NCBI GenBank assembly: GCA_000242935.3
Contig: CP007053.1
Span: forward strand, 3,457,001-3,521,000
Source of the DNA: Opitutaceae bacterium TAV5
GTDB lineage: Bacteria; Verrucomicrobiota; Verrucomicrobiia; Opitutales; Opitutaceae
Direction of reading: 5' to 3'
Length of the DNA: 64,000 bases
In this document: one piece after another, positions 16,886-27,515 of the stretch
How the letters are laid out: each line of letters starts with the position of its first letter
How positions within the stretch are numbered: position 1 is the first letter of the stretch
Made by a program: the position numbers and the translations under genes
The notes under the pieces: model-generated
The model's database searches: none
Told to the model about the DNA's origin: nothing
The model's input: the letters and a program-made list of their open reading frames with translations, nothing else

Positions 16886-17052
16886 GGAGCGGCGGCATTC
16901 CTGCCGCTGCGACGAGGCGCAATGCGCCTCGCCACGTTTGCCGGGAAAAACAGCACGAAGTCGTGACACATTCTGTGTCACGGGATGTTTTCAGGTATCA
17001 GGATGCTCCGTCCGGCAAAGCGGCGGGATTGGCGGAAAAATGCCGCCGCTCC
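16886..17052. repeat. Inverted-repeat element (GGAGCGGCGGCATT type), copy 1
   Basis: Outer arms GGAGCGGCGGCATT (16886-16899) and its complement (17039-17052) enclose hairpins GGCGGCATTCCTGCCGC, GAGGCGCAATGCGCCTC (16914-16930) and the perfect palindrome CGTGACACA-TTC-TGTGTCACG (16962-16982). It lies between the convergent genes gpmI and ispE, so it may act as a two-way terminator. The left 29 bases match the left arm of the element at 63515 exactly. Confidence 0.78.
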
Positions 17053-17996
17053 TATGCGATCGTCGTCTCCGCGACAAACGCCTCCGCTCCCCACGCGTCG
17101 CGGATTGTTTCGGTGAGGGCGGCGATAGCCGCAGCCGTGCCGGTTTCCGCCAGCAGCGCGAAGCAGGCGCTGCCGCTGCCGCTCATCCGGACGGCGGTGC
17201 AACCGTGCCGTTCGCGCAGACGCGCGAGCAGCGCCGGGAGGGCAAGGTGTTTTTCAAAGGCTACCGCCTCCATGTTGTTGAAAAGCAGATCGGCGGCCGG
17301 CGCATGTTCGCTGGCGAGCCAGGCGGCGATCTTCGCTTCCGCGGTGACGGCGGGCAGGTAGAGAGTGCCGCGGTCGGCCATCCGGCGATAGGCCCAGGCG
17401 GTGGAAACGCCGAAAGGGGGTTTGAACACGAGCAGGCGTTGCCCGCGCAGCCGCGCCGCGGCGGTTGACGGGAGCGGAGTCACCTGCTCGCCGCGACCGC
17501 GCATGATGACCGGGCCCTCGTGCAAAAACAGCGGACAATCGGAACCGAGTTGCGCGGCCAGCGTTGCGAGCGTGCCGGCGGAGAGCGGATTGCCGGCCAG
17601 AGCGTTGAGCGCGCGGAGCGCCGCGACGGCGTTGCTGCTGCCGCCGCCGAGGCCGGCGCCGACGGGGGTGCGTTTTTCGAGCGTAAAATGCGCGCCGCAT
17701 TTTATGCCGGCCGCTCCGGCGAACAGGCGCGCGGCGCGGAGGATGAGGTTGCTGTCATCGACCGGCACGCCGGCGACATCGCATGAAAGGGAAAAGCGCG
17801 GCGGCGGCGGGGGCGTGCCGGCATCGGCAGGCGACATCGCGGCGGCGTCCGTCAGCTCCGCATGCAGCGTGTCGCCGAACGCGAGCGGGGCGACGACCGA
17901 GACGAGATCGTGAAACCCGTCCGGACGCCGTCCGGTGATGGCGAGAAACAGGTTGATCTTGGCCGGGCTGAAAACAGTGGTGCGCACGGCCGGCAT
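17052..17996 (-). CDS. ispE: 4-diphosphocytidyl-2-C-methyl-D-erythritol kinase
   Basis: A 314-residue GHMP kinase of the methylerythritol phosphate isoprenoid pathway, which phosphorylates CDP-ME at the 2-hydroxyl with ATP. The N-terminal substrate motif SPAKINLFLAITGRRPDGFH and the ATP loop PVGAGLGGGSSNAVAALRALN (about residues 112-132) are intact, as is the C-terminal MSGSGSACFAL. The length is typical. A poorly conserved Ala/Pro-rich stretch (DAAAMSPADAGTPPPPP) near residue 55 is a small insertion. The gene stands alone on the minus strand between two inverted-repeat elements. Confidence 0.94.
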   Translation of the reverse strand: MPAVRTTVFSPAKINLFLAITGRRPDGFHDLVSVVAPLAFGDTLHAELTDAAAMSPADAGTPPPPPRFSLSCDVAGVPVDDSNLILRAARLFAGAAGIKCGAHFTLEKRTPVGAGLGGGSSNAVAALRALNALAGNPLSAGTLATLAAQLGSDCPLFLHEGPVIMRGRGEQVTPLPSTAAARLRGQRLLVFKPPFGVSTAWAYRRMADRGTLYLPAVTAEAKIAAWLASEHAPAADLLFNNMEAVAFEKHLALPALLARLRERHGCTAVRMSGSGSACFALLAETGTAAAIAALTETIRDAWGAEAFVAETTIA

Positions 17997-18069
17997 GCAA
18001 CGGATTTCCCGCGGGCGGAGCCAGCCCGGTTTGTGGCACGCGCCCCGGTAGTTGGCGAATCAGCAGTTT

Positions 18070-18210
18070 GAACCGCTAAAGAACGCTAAAAATGAACAAG
18101 ACAATGAATGAATCGGAAATCCGGGACCGTCATGTCAGATGAAGCCATTGCGTGTTCATTTTATTCCGTGAGCTATTTCTTTAGCGTCGTTTAGCGTTCT
18201 TTAGCGGTTC
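18070..18210. repeat. Long inverted repeat (CGCTAAAGAACG type)
   Basis: Perfect 21-base arms: GAACCGCTAAAGAACGCTAA plus one A (18070-18090) and its complement at 18190-18210. A nested pair AATGAACA/TGTTCATT (18091-18098 and 18153-18160) extends the structure inward. No gene lies in 17997-18286. It has the same design as the elements at 13700, 26764, 31237 and 59533, but an unrelated sequence. Confidence 0.85.
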
Positions 18211-18286
18211 TCCCGACTGCGGTTTTCAGGATTATGGGCCGCAGCCCGAGCGTAACCTTGCCAAGGCCCGTTATCAACAGGTATGA

Positions 18287-19132
18287 ATGGACCGACTCAT
18301 GAATCCCTCCGGCTTTGTTTCCCTCATGCCGATTCTCGTGGGCGCGCTGCTGTCGCTGGCTGCCACCGGCGTGGCGTTCCCCGCCTCTGCCGCGGAGGCT
18401 GCCACCGCGAGTGGACGTCGCAAGGCGCTGGCGCCTTCCCCGGACGCGCCGGCCGTGGTCGGGCTGCGCATGCGTTCGGGAGAGAGCGAGAGCCACGCCG
18501 TCACGCAGCTTTTCGCGGACGGATTCCTGGTCCTTCCGCCAGCGCGCCTGCCTGCCGGCGAGGCGACAGGATCTGACCCGGTGCCTGCCGGGCGTTTTGT
18601 ACCGTGGGGAAGCGTTGATCTGCCGTGGCTGCTCGCGGAGGGCCCGCCGCTCAAGCCCGGCCGGGCCATTTCGGTTTACGGAGGCGAGAAACTCGTACGC
18701 CGCGCCGTCTGGCTGCAAGTGCGCCGTGACGATTATGTTTCTGCCACGGATACCGCCCTTCGCATCGAGCTGCGCCGCACGACCGGCGGCGCGGGCGACG
18801 TGCCGGTGGAGCTGGAGTGCATCTTTCTGCATGCGGAAGGCGCGACGTTCAAGGTGGCCGTCCGGCGTGTCGACTTGCTGGCGTTGCCGCTCGGCGCATC
18901 CACTGCCGTGTGGTGCGCACCGAAGGCGCCCCTGCTGGACCGCCGTCTGGTCATCCCGCCCGCCTCGCGCGCCGGCAAGCGTCCCCTGCACTGGGTGGTG
19001 CGCATCCGCAGCCACCGCGAAGTCATCGCGACGGCCGGCTCCGACACCGCGATCGTCAACTGGGTGGACAACGCCCACCTGCCCGATCCGCGTTCCCCCT
19101 TCGGCGGCACGTGGAAAAACTACGGCCAGTGA
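18287..19132 (+). CDS. Exported protein of unknown function
   Basis: A 281-residue protein, not recognised. A signal peptide covers about residues 1-36 (LVGALLSLAATGVAFPASAA). The mature part is predicted beta-rich (RAISVYGGEKLVRRAVWLQV, later VPVELECIFLHAEGATF) with no Cys pairs or catalytic motif seen, except one Cys in AVWCAPK. It ends just 3 bases before the LigB-type ligase gene, so the two are almost certainly co-transcribed; both appear exported. An alternative start at 18299 (MNPSGF) would shorten the leader by four residues. A link to extracellular or incoming DNA would follow from the partner but is inference. Confidence 0.7.
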   Translation: MDRLMNPSGFVSLMPILVGALLSLAATGVAFPASAAEAATASGRRKALAPSPDAPAVVGLRMRSGESESHAVTQLFADGFLVLPPARLPAGEATGSDPVPAGRFVPWGSVDLPWLLAEGPPLKPGRAISVYGGEKLVRRAVWLQVRRDDYVSATDTALRIELRRTTGGAGDVPVELECIFLHAEGATFKVAVRRVDLLALPLGASTAVWCAPKAPLLDRRLVIPPASRAGKRPLHWVVRIRSHREVIATAGSDTAIVNWVDNAHLPDPRSPFGGTWKNYGQ

Positions 19133-21010
<1,878 letters not shown>

Positions 21011-21279
21011 GAGGAAAACGGGCGTGGCTGGATTCGCTGACGACAGGAATGTGACCATGCGGAGGCTCCAGGCAGACGGCGTAAGGAATCCGCCTTGCAT
21101 GCCCGGTAATGTATCCATTGTTTGAATATGAAATGCCCGCGCGTGGAACAAGCGGAACCGGTGCTTTCCGCGACAAGCGGGTGATGATCCCTGGCGTTGG
21201 CAGATGGCTGGAAGACTGATCCTGGTTGTTCCCTTCGGAAAAAAGTTACAGGGCTGCGGACGATTTTCCCTTGCATTGA

Positions 21280-21459
21280 TCGCGATCACGCTCCCCTTTT
21301 TCAGGGGAACGATCCTTCACACCTCTTCCCTTGAGGCTTTTTTGTCTGGAGAAACCCTCCCTTTGGCTTCTCCAGGACTGCATCAATCCGGACTACAGAC
21401 GACATTTTTACGTCTTTGCAGCGAGTCCGCATTATGCCCGGGTGAGTCCGGATTTTTTG
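21280..21459 (+). other. Structured, hairpin-rich leader before the porin/betaine operon
   Basis: The gap 21011-21559 holds no gene I can support. Within it are TCCCC/GGGGA (21293-21309), CTGGAGAA/TTCTCCAG (21346-21353 and 21368-21375), AGACG/CGTCT (21397-21415) and ATCCGGACT (21386-21394) facing AGTCCGGAT (21445-21453), the last running into six T (21453-21458). CGGACT can pair with either of two AGTCCG copies (21424 or 21445), so two exclusive folds exist. This could be an attenuator or riboswitch-like leader, or simply a terminator. The porin ATG follows about 100 bases later. No known riboswitch class was recognised. Confidence 0.45.
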
Positions 21460-21559
21460 TGGTTTGCGCACAACGCGCAGGCCAGTCGCCACCAACATTA
21501 ACCAAGGAAACTTGCAACAGGCTATCGATACCGGCCCTCCGGCATAGTCCTTCCAACTG

Positions 21560-22960
21560 ATGATTGATAAGAAACTACTGAAAACCTGTCTGACAATTTT
21601 CGTCGGATTGCTGCTCGGGATCAGCAATCTGACCGCAAGCCCGGTCACCACCGCCGGCGCAATCCCGGAGGACGAGGCGGCCCTGCAGCGGAAGGTTCAC
21701 GAACTGGCCGCCCAACTCGAACAGACCCAGGCTCAGCTCACCGCCCTGCGAGCCCGCAACCGGAGTCCCGGTGCAAACGGCTCCACAGGCGGTGCCACGG
21801 GAGAAGCCGCCACCCCGACAACCGCAGCCGCTGCAAATACTGCCGCCGCGAAACCTCCGGAAACACCGGACAAGCAGCCGGCGGAAAACCGTGATCTCCG
21901 CTTCGGCCCCCTGCGCATCGGCGGCGCGATCCGCGCCAATTACACGATCGGCGATTATCCGGACCAGGGCAGACCGTCGCGCGGCGGAGACAGAGGTAAT
22001 TTTGAACTGGATACGTTCCGTCTCAACGCCGACATCGAACACAACGTCCTGATCGGCTCCGCCGAATACCGCTGGTACGACGGCTACAACTTCGTCCACC
22101 ACGTGTGGCTCGGCTACGAGGACGCGGTGAACCGCGTGGAGGCCGGCCTCACCCGCGCCCCCTTCGGCCCCGGCCCCTACGGCGTTTCGCAGAGCTGGTT
22201 CTTTGACCAGCACTACTACGTCGGCCTCTCGGACGACATGGATCTCGGCGTCAAATACACCCGCAAGCTCGGCAACCTCACGCTCGATGCCGCCTGGTTC
22301 CTCCGGAGCGAATGGAACGGCAACGGCGCCAGCCGCGACAGCGCCCGCTACAGCTACGACGTAGTCCGCCGGGAAGACGGCACCGGCTACGACGAGGGAA
22401 ACCGGTTCAACCTCCGCGCCGTTTATCGCTTCGACAACGGCGGCGACGGCATCACCACCGACCTCGGAGCCTCCGCGCAATTCGGCCTCCTCGACGGCAA
22501 GGGCGGCACGGACGACGGCCATCACTACGCGGCCTCCGTCCACATGGTGAACACATTCAGAAACTGGACGCTGGCCACCCAGGCCACGCGCTATGAATAT
22601 TCGCTGAAGGGCGCCGACCTCGTCCCGATGGGCGCCTACGACTACGCGGCAGATGTGGCGGCGAAGGCCTGGGTGCTCGCCGCATCGCTCGGCTATCGCA
22701 TCGAGACGAAAAACATCCCGTGGCTCGACTACGTGCTGCCCTATGTCGAATACAGCAGCATCATCAAGGACGAGAGCCGCTTCAACAACAGCGACATGGT
22801 CGTCATCGGCGCGGCGTGGGCCAGCGGCGGATGGTACATCTACACCGATCTGGCCTTCTCCAACGGCAACTTCTTCGTCGGCGACACCGGAGACTTCGGT
22901 GCCAACACCGACAACGACTGGCAGACCCGGTTCAACATCAACTTCGGTTACTACTTCTAG
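21560..22960 (+). CDS. Outer-membrane porin
   Basis: A 466-residue outer-membrane protein. Signal peptide about 1-27 (LLLGISNLTAS). Residues 36-68 form a short coiled coil (ALQRKVHELAAQLEQTQAQL), followed by an Ala/Thr/Pro linker to about 112. The rest alternates as a beta barrel (LRIGGAIRANYTIGDY, VRREDGTGYDEGNRFNLRAVY) and ends in an aromatic C-terminus, INFGYYF, the usual Bam recognition signal. The pattern is of the OprO/OprP-like or DcaP-like porins. The gene is seven bases from proV, so the porin probably brings the ABC transporter's substrate across the outer membrane, an inference from the operon. Confidence 0.8.
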   Translation: MIDKKLLKTCLTIFVGLLLGISNLTASPVTTAGAIPEDEAALQRKVHELAAQLEQTQAQLTALRARNRSPGANGSTGGATGEAATPTTAAAANTAAAKPPETPDKQPAENRDLRFGPLRIGGAIRANYTIGDYPDQGRPSRGGDRGNFELDTFRLNADIEHNVLIGSAEYRWYDGYNFVHHVWLGYEDAVNRVEAGLTRAPFGPGPYGVSQSWFFDQHYYVGLSDDMDLGVKYTRKLGNLTLDAAWFLRSEWNGNGASRDSARYSYDVVRREDGTGYDEGNRFNLRAVYRFDNGGDGITTDLGASAQFGLLDGKGGTDDGHHYAASVHMVNTFRNWTLATQATRYEYSLKGADLVPMGAYDYAADVAAKAWVLAASLGYRIETKNIPWLDYVLPYVEYSSIIKDESRFNNSDMVVIGAAWASGGWYIYTDLAFSNGNFFVGDTGDFGANTDNDWQTRFNINFGYYF

Positions 22961-22967
22961 TCTTCCC

Positions 22968-24179
<1,212 letters not shown>

Positions 24180-24186
24180 TCCACAT

Positions 24187-25761
24187 ATGACGCCTCTCCA
24201 GATCGGAAAATTCTTCGAGCAGTTCGTGACTTTCCTGAAGGCCGCCTTCCAGGGGTTCTTCGACACCGTCAGCAGCACGCTGGGCTTCGTCATCACCGCG
24301 CTCAAAAACACGCTGATGATCGACCCCCGGCACCTCTACGCATCCGTCCTCTTCGGGCTGGTCGTTGCCGTCGTCATGGCCGCCCTCGCGCGCCGCTGCG
24401 CGGGCCGGCGCGCGGGGCGCAAGCTGCTCGTGCCGGCATTCGTTCTCACGGCGCTCGCCTTCGGCGGGCTCGAATCCTGGCGCCTGGCCAGTATCAACCG
24501 GCCCATGACACCGGACATCGCCGCGCAAATGCAGGAAGACTACCGGGCGCTCGCGCAGTTGCTGGAAGCCGAACCCGTGGACGCGCCGGTGGCCCTGCTC
24601 CGGTCGGCCGCCGACGCGCTTGCCGCCGCGCCCGCCGCGTCGCAAGACCCCGCCGTCACGCAGGCGGCCAAGGCAACGACCGACGCCATCCGCCGCATCG
24701 AAAACGCCCGCCGCGGCGACACCGAACGCATCTACGAGAGCCTGCGGAGCGCGGTCGACGCCCTCGCCGGACCCGCCGTTGCCGAATCCGGTCTCCTGCC
24801 GGCGGACACGCTCGCGGACCTGGAGGCGCAGGCCTTGCGCCTGCAAGCCCTCACCGCCATCACGCCGGCGAAGCGGTTGATCCGCGACCTGGAACGCCTG
24901 ACGGAGCCGAAGCCGATGAACCGTTTCATCAACCAGCGCAGCTACGAGCGGCTGGCCGAAGTTCTCCGCGCGAGCCATGCCTGCTACACGCAGGCGGACA
25001 ACGCCGCGTTGCGCGACGCCTCCGCCAGGGCCCTGGGCCAACTGCGCAAGCTCAACCCCGCCCGCCTCGACTGGTATGCGCCCGCGCTGCTGACCTTTGT
25101 GATGGTGACCATTGCCTGGCTCGTTGCCGGTCGCGGGGTCGCGGTGTTTTCGCTCGTCGGGCTGATCCTGATTTTCGGCATGCAGCTCTGGGAGCCCACC
25201 ATCGAGTCGCTGGCGCTGGTGCTGGCCGCCACGCTGTTTGCGCTCCTCCTCGGCATCCCGCTCGGCATCGCCGCCGCCCGCTCCCGGCACGTTGACCAGG
25301 CGCTGCGTCCGTTTCTCGATCTCATGCAGACGATGCCGGCGTTCGTTTACCTGATTCCCGCCGTCATTTTTTTCGGCCTCGGCGAAGTTCCCGGCGCGAT
25401 GGCCACGCTGATTTTCTCCATGCCGCCCGCCGTGCGCCTCACCGCGCTCGGCATCAGGCAGGTGCCGCAGGAAATCGTCGAGGCCGCGCAGGCCTTCGGC
25501 TCCACCGGCAGTCAGATGCTTTTCAAGGCGCAACTGCCGATCGCCATGCCGACCATTCTGGCCGGGGTCAACCAGACGATCATGCTCTCGCTGTCGATGG
25601 TCGTCATCGCCGGCATGATCGGCGCCGGCGGACTGGGCAGCGTCGTTCTCGGCGGCATCACGCAGATGAAGCTCGGCCTCGGTTTCGAGGGCGGCCTGGC
25701 CGTCGTGATCCTGGCGATCTACCTCGACCGCGTCACCCAGGCCATGGGCAAGAAAAACTGA
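24187..25761 (+). CDS. proW: Glycine betaine/proline ABC transporter permease with large insertion
   Basis: A 524-residue permease of the ProW/OpuAB family. The C-terminal 230 residues are a normal binding-protein-dependent permease domain, with the EAA-type loop EIVEAAQAFGSTGSQMLFKAQLP. The amphipathic N-terminus (FFDTVSSTLGFVITALKN) is also typical. Between them, about residues 50-295, lies an unusual insertion: two hydrophobic segments (SVLFGLVVAVVMAALARR and VLTALAFGGL), then about 190 residues of Ala-rich helices without membrane segments. Usual ProW proteins are about 280-350 residues and lack this. It might be an extracytoplasmic domain that touches the binding protein or the porin. 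A GC-rich hairpin separates it from proX. Confidence 0.9.
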   Translation: MTPLQIGKFFEQFVTFLKAAFQGFFDTVSSTLGFVITALKNTLMIDPRHLYASVLFGLVVAVVMAALARRCAGRRAGRKLLVPAFVLTALAFGGLESWRLASINRPMTPDIAAQMQEDYRALAQLLEAEPVDAPVALLRSAADALAAAPAASQDPAVTQAAKATTDAIRRIENARRGDTERIYESLRSAVDALAGPAVAESGLLPADTLADLEAQALRLQALTAITPAKRLIRDLERLTEPKPMNRFINQRSYERLAEVLRASHACYTQADNAALRDASARALGQLRKLNPARLDWYAPALLTFVMVTIAWLVAGRGVAVFSLVGLILIFGMQLWEPTIESLALVLAATLFALLLGIPLGIAAARSRHVDQALRPFLDLMQTMPAFVYLIPAVIFFGLGEVPGAMATLIFSMPPAVRLTALGIRQVPQEIVEAAQAFGSTGSQMLFKAQLPIAMPTILAGVNQTIMLSLSMVVIAGMIGAGGLGSVVLGGITQMKLGLGFEGGLAVVILAIYLDRVTQAMGKKN

Positions 25762-25764
25762 ATC

Positions 25765-25783
25765 CCGGCGCCGCCCGCGCCGG
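25765..25783 (+). other. Intercistronic hairpin between proW and proX
   Basis: CCGGCGC (25765-25771) pairs perfectly with GCGCCGG (25777-25783) around a five-base loop. No T-run follows, so it is unlikely to stop transcription. It lies at the start of the 103-base gap before the binding-protein gene and could adjust mRNA stability between the two. Confidence 0.5.
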
Positions 25784-25864
25784 CAGGCGTCCGTATCCGG
25801 GCGCTCACGACAAATCCGGACCACGGAAAAACCGCAACAATCGCAAAAAACAACCGACATTCCC

Positions 25865-26698
25865 ATGAACTACATAAAAATGATCACGCTGCTGCTGTGC
25901 GGTCTCGTTACCGCCGGCGCCGCCGACAAGACGCTGAGAATCGCCTACCCGAACTGGGCCGAGGGCATTGCCATGACGCATCTCGCCAAAGCCGTCCTCG
26001 AGGACAAGCTCGGCTATGAGGTCACGCTGACGCAGGCCGACCCCGGCGTCATTTTCGCCGCGCTCGCCAACGGCGACCAGGACCTGATGCTCGATGCCTG
26101 GCTGCCTTACACACACGAGGCCTACTGGGAAAAATACGGCGCCTCGCTGGAGAACCTGGGCGCGACCTTCGGCTACGGCGTGACGGGCCTGGTGGTGCCT
26201 TCTTACATGACGATCAGATCGATCGAGGACCTCAACGGCATCAGCGACCAGCTCGACGGCAAGATCATCGGCATCGATCCCGGCGCCGGCATTTCCGCGA
26301 ACACGCTGAAGGCGATCGACGAATACGATCTGAAGTTGCAGCAGGTCAATTCCAGCGGACCCGCGATGACGGCGGCGCTTGCCGACGCCATCAGGAGCAA
26401 AAAACCCATCGTGGTGACCGGCTGGAAGCCGCACTGGAAGTTTGGCCGTTTCGACCTGAAGATTCTCGAGGATCCGCGCGGAGTTTTTCCGATCGACCAG
26501 ATTCGCAAGGTCGCCCGCAAAGGCTTCACGAAGGATCATCCCGAGGCGTACCAGTTGCTCATCAACTTCGCCCTTACGGAAGACCAGTTGCTGAGCCTGA
26601 TGGAGGCCATCGAGAAGAGCGGCAACGCGCCGGCCGCCGCCGAGGACTGGGCCCGCGCCAACCAGCCGCTGGTCAACTCCTGGCTGCTGAAGCCCTGA
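25865..26698 (+). CDS. proX: Glycine betaine/proline ABC transporter substrate-binding protein
   Basis: A 277-residue periplasmic binding protein of the OpuAC/ProX family. A signal peptide of about 20 residues (ITLLLCGLVTAGAA) precedes the family start KTLRIAYPNWAEGIAMTHL. The ligand region includes AWLPYTHEAYWEKYG and GITGWKPH-like VVTGWKPHWKFGRFDL, where Trp and His residues commonly form the aromatic cage for quaternary amines. It ends the porin-proV-proW-proX operon. Betaine, carnitine or choline are all possible ligands; the sequence alone does not decide. Confidence 0.9.
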   Translation: MNYIKMITLLLCGLVTAGAADKTLRIAYPNWAEGIAMTHLAKAVLEDKLGYEVTLTQADPGVIFAALANGDQDLMLDAWLPYTHEAYWEKYGASLENLGATFGYGVTGLVVPSYMTIRSIEDLNGISDQLDGKIIGIDPGAGISANTLKAIDEYDLKLQQVNSSGPAMTAALADAIRSKKPIVVTGWKPHWKFGRFDLKILEDPRGVFPIDQIRKVARKGFTKDHPEAYQLLINFALTEDQLLSLMEAIEKSGNAPAAAEDWARANQPLVNSWLLKP

Positions 26699-26763
26699 TC
26701 AGCGGGGCGCGCCGGGCTCACACTTTCATTTGAGTTATGGCCGCCAGGGGTTGCGGAGAATGA

Positions 26764-26847
26764 AACCACGGATTACACGGATGATCAGAAAGATAAAATA
26801 CGGATTGTATCCATGTGATCCTGGAAAATCCGTGAAATCCGTGGTTA
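26764..26847. repeat. Long inverted repeat (CACGGAT type), copy 1
   Basis: Left arm AACCACGGATTACACGGAT (from 26764) faces AATCCGTGAAATCCGTGGTT (to about 26846). The arms are built from CACGGAT words. It is one of two tandem copies that fill the gap 26699-26986, which has no gene. Confidence 0.85.
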
Positions 26848-26892
26848 GAGCATTTTTTTAAAAATTGTAGCCGTACAGGATCCTGAAAACAG

Positions 26893-26980
26893 AACCACGG
26901 ATATCACGGATGCACACGGATAAGAAGGAAGCGGCAAGGCATGGTTTGAATCCGTGATAATCCGTGAAATCCGTGGTTAA
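26893..26980. repeat. Long inverted repeat (CACGGAT type), copy 2
   Basis: Left arm GAACCACGGATATCACGGAT (from about 26892) faces TCCGTGAAATCCGTGGTTAA (to 26980). It is flanked by a further inverted pair TGTAGCCGT (26866-26874) and ACGGCTACA (26983-26991). The last part reaches the stop codon of the small membrane protein gene on the minus strand. Confidence 0.85.
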
Positions 26981-26986
26981 AAACGG

Positions 26987-27445
26987 CTACAGCTTTAATT
27001 GAACCGCTCTAAAAACGGCCACGCCGTTTCCTGAACCGCTCTGGTCTTCGGCTGGCAGGATCGGTTCCAGGCGTGAATCCAGCAGGGCGAAGTCTTGCGC
27101 CTTGTCCACGGTGGCGGTGAGTTGCCAGGGCGTGTACGCTTCGCCGGCGCCGTCGCGCAGCCAGACTTGCGCGGTCCAGGTGTAGAGGTGGTCGCGTTTG
27201 AGGAGCTGCGAGCCGCGTTGCGGCGGCAACTCGCGGACGTCGCGACCTTCGAGCGCGGTGAGCGCGGCGGCGAAGCTCTTTTCCTGGTTCTTCATCTCGA
27301 AGTGCATCCAGGGAAGGAGGACAAGAACGGCCACGGCAAGGGCAATGAAACCGGCTTTTGCGGTGGTACCCCAGTCAGCGCACCTCTCCCAGAATGCGGT
27401 GCGACCTTCGGGATGAGGGGTGTATTGTCCGGAGGGTGAATTCAT
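26987..27445 (-). CDS. Small single-pass membrane protein, unknown
   Basis: A 152-residue protein, not recognised. A membrane helix lies at about residues 32-46 (FIALAVAVLVLLPWM) after a short cytoplasmic start; the remainder is a soluble domain (HLYTWTAQVWLRDGAGEAYTPW) rich in Trp, Gln and Asp, probably facing outward. The ATG at 27445 is preferred; the open frame reaches 27505. It follows ptsI by 70 bases on the same strand and may be co-transcribed. Its final codons lie in the flank of the CACGGAT repeat. Confidence 0.6.
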   Translation of the reverse strand: MNSPSGQYTPHPEGRTAFWERCADWGTTAKAGFIALAVAVLVLLPWMHFEMKNQEKSFAAALTALEGRDVRELPPQRGSQLLKRDHLYTWTAQVWLRDGAGEAYTPWQLTATVDKAQDFALLDSRLEPILPAEDQSGSGNGVAVFRAVQLKL

Positions 27446-27515
27446 TGACGGCGGAACGAAGGAAACGCGGCGAGATGCCTGGCGAAAGCGACAGGAGACG
27501 GGCAAGAGGCGGGCC

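Noticed and set aside
16962-16982. CGTGACACATTCTGTGTCACG as a regulator site
   Set aside because: It lies inside a compound repeat between two convergent genes, where no promoter is expected. It is better explained as part of that element.
26764-26980. CACGGAT repeats as a CRISPR array
   Set aside because: The repeats form inverted arms rather than evenly spaced direct repeats with unique spacers, and no cas gene is present.
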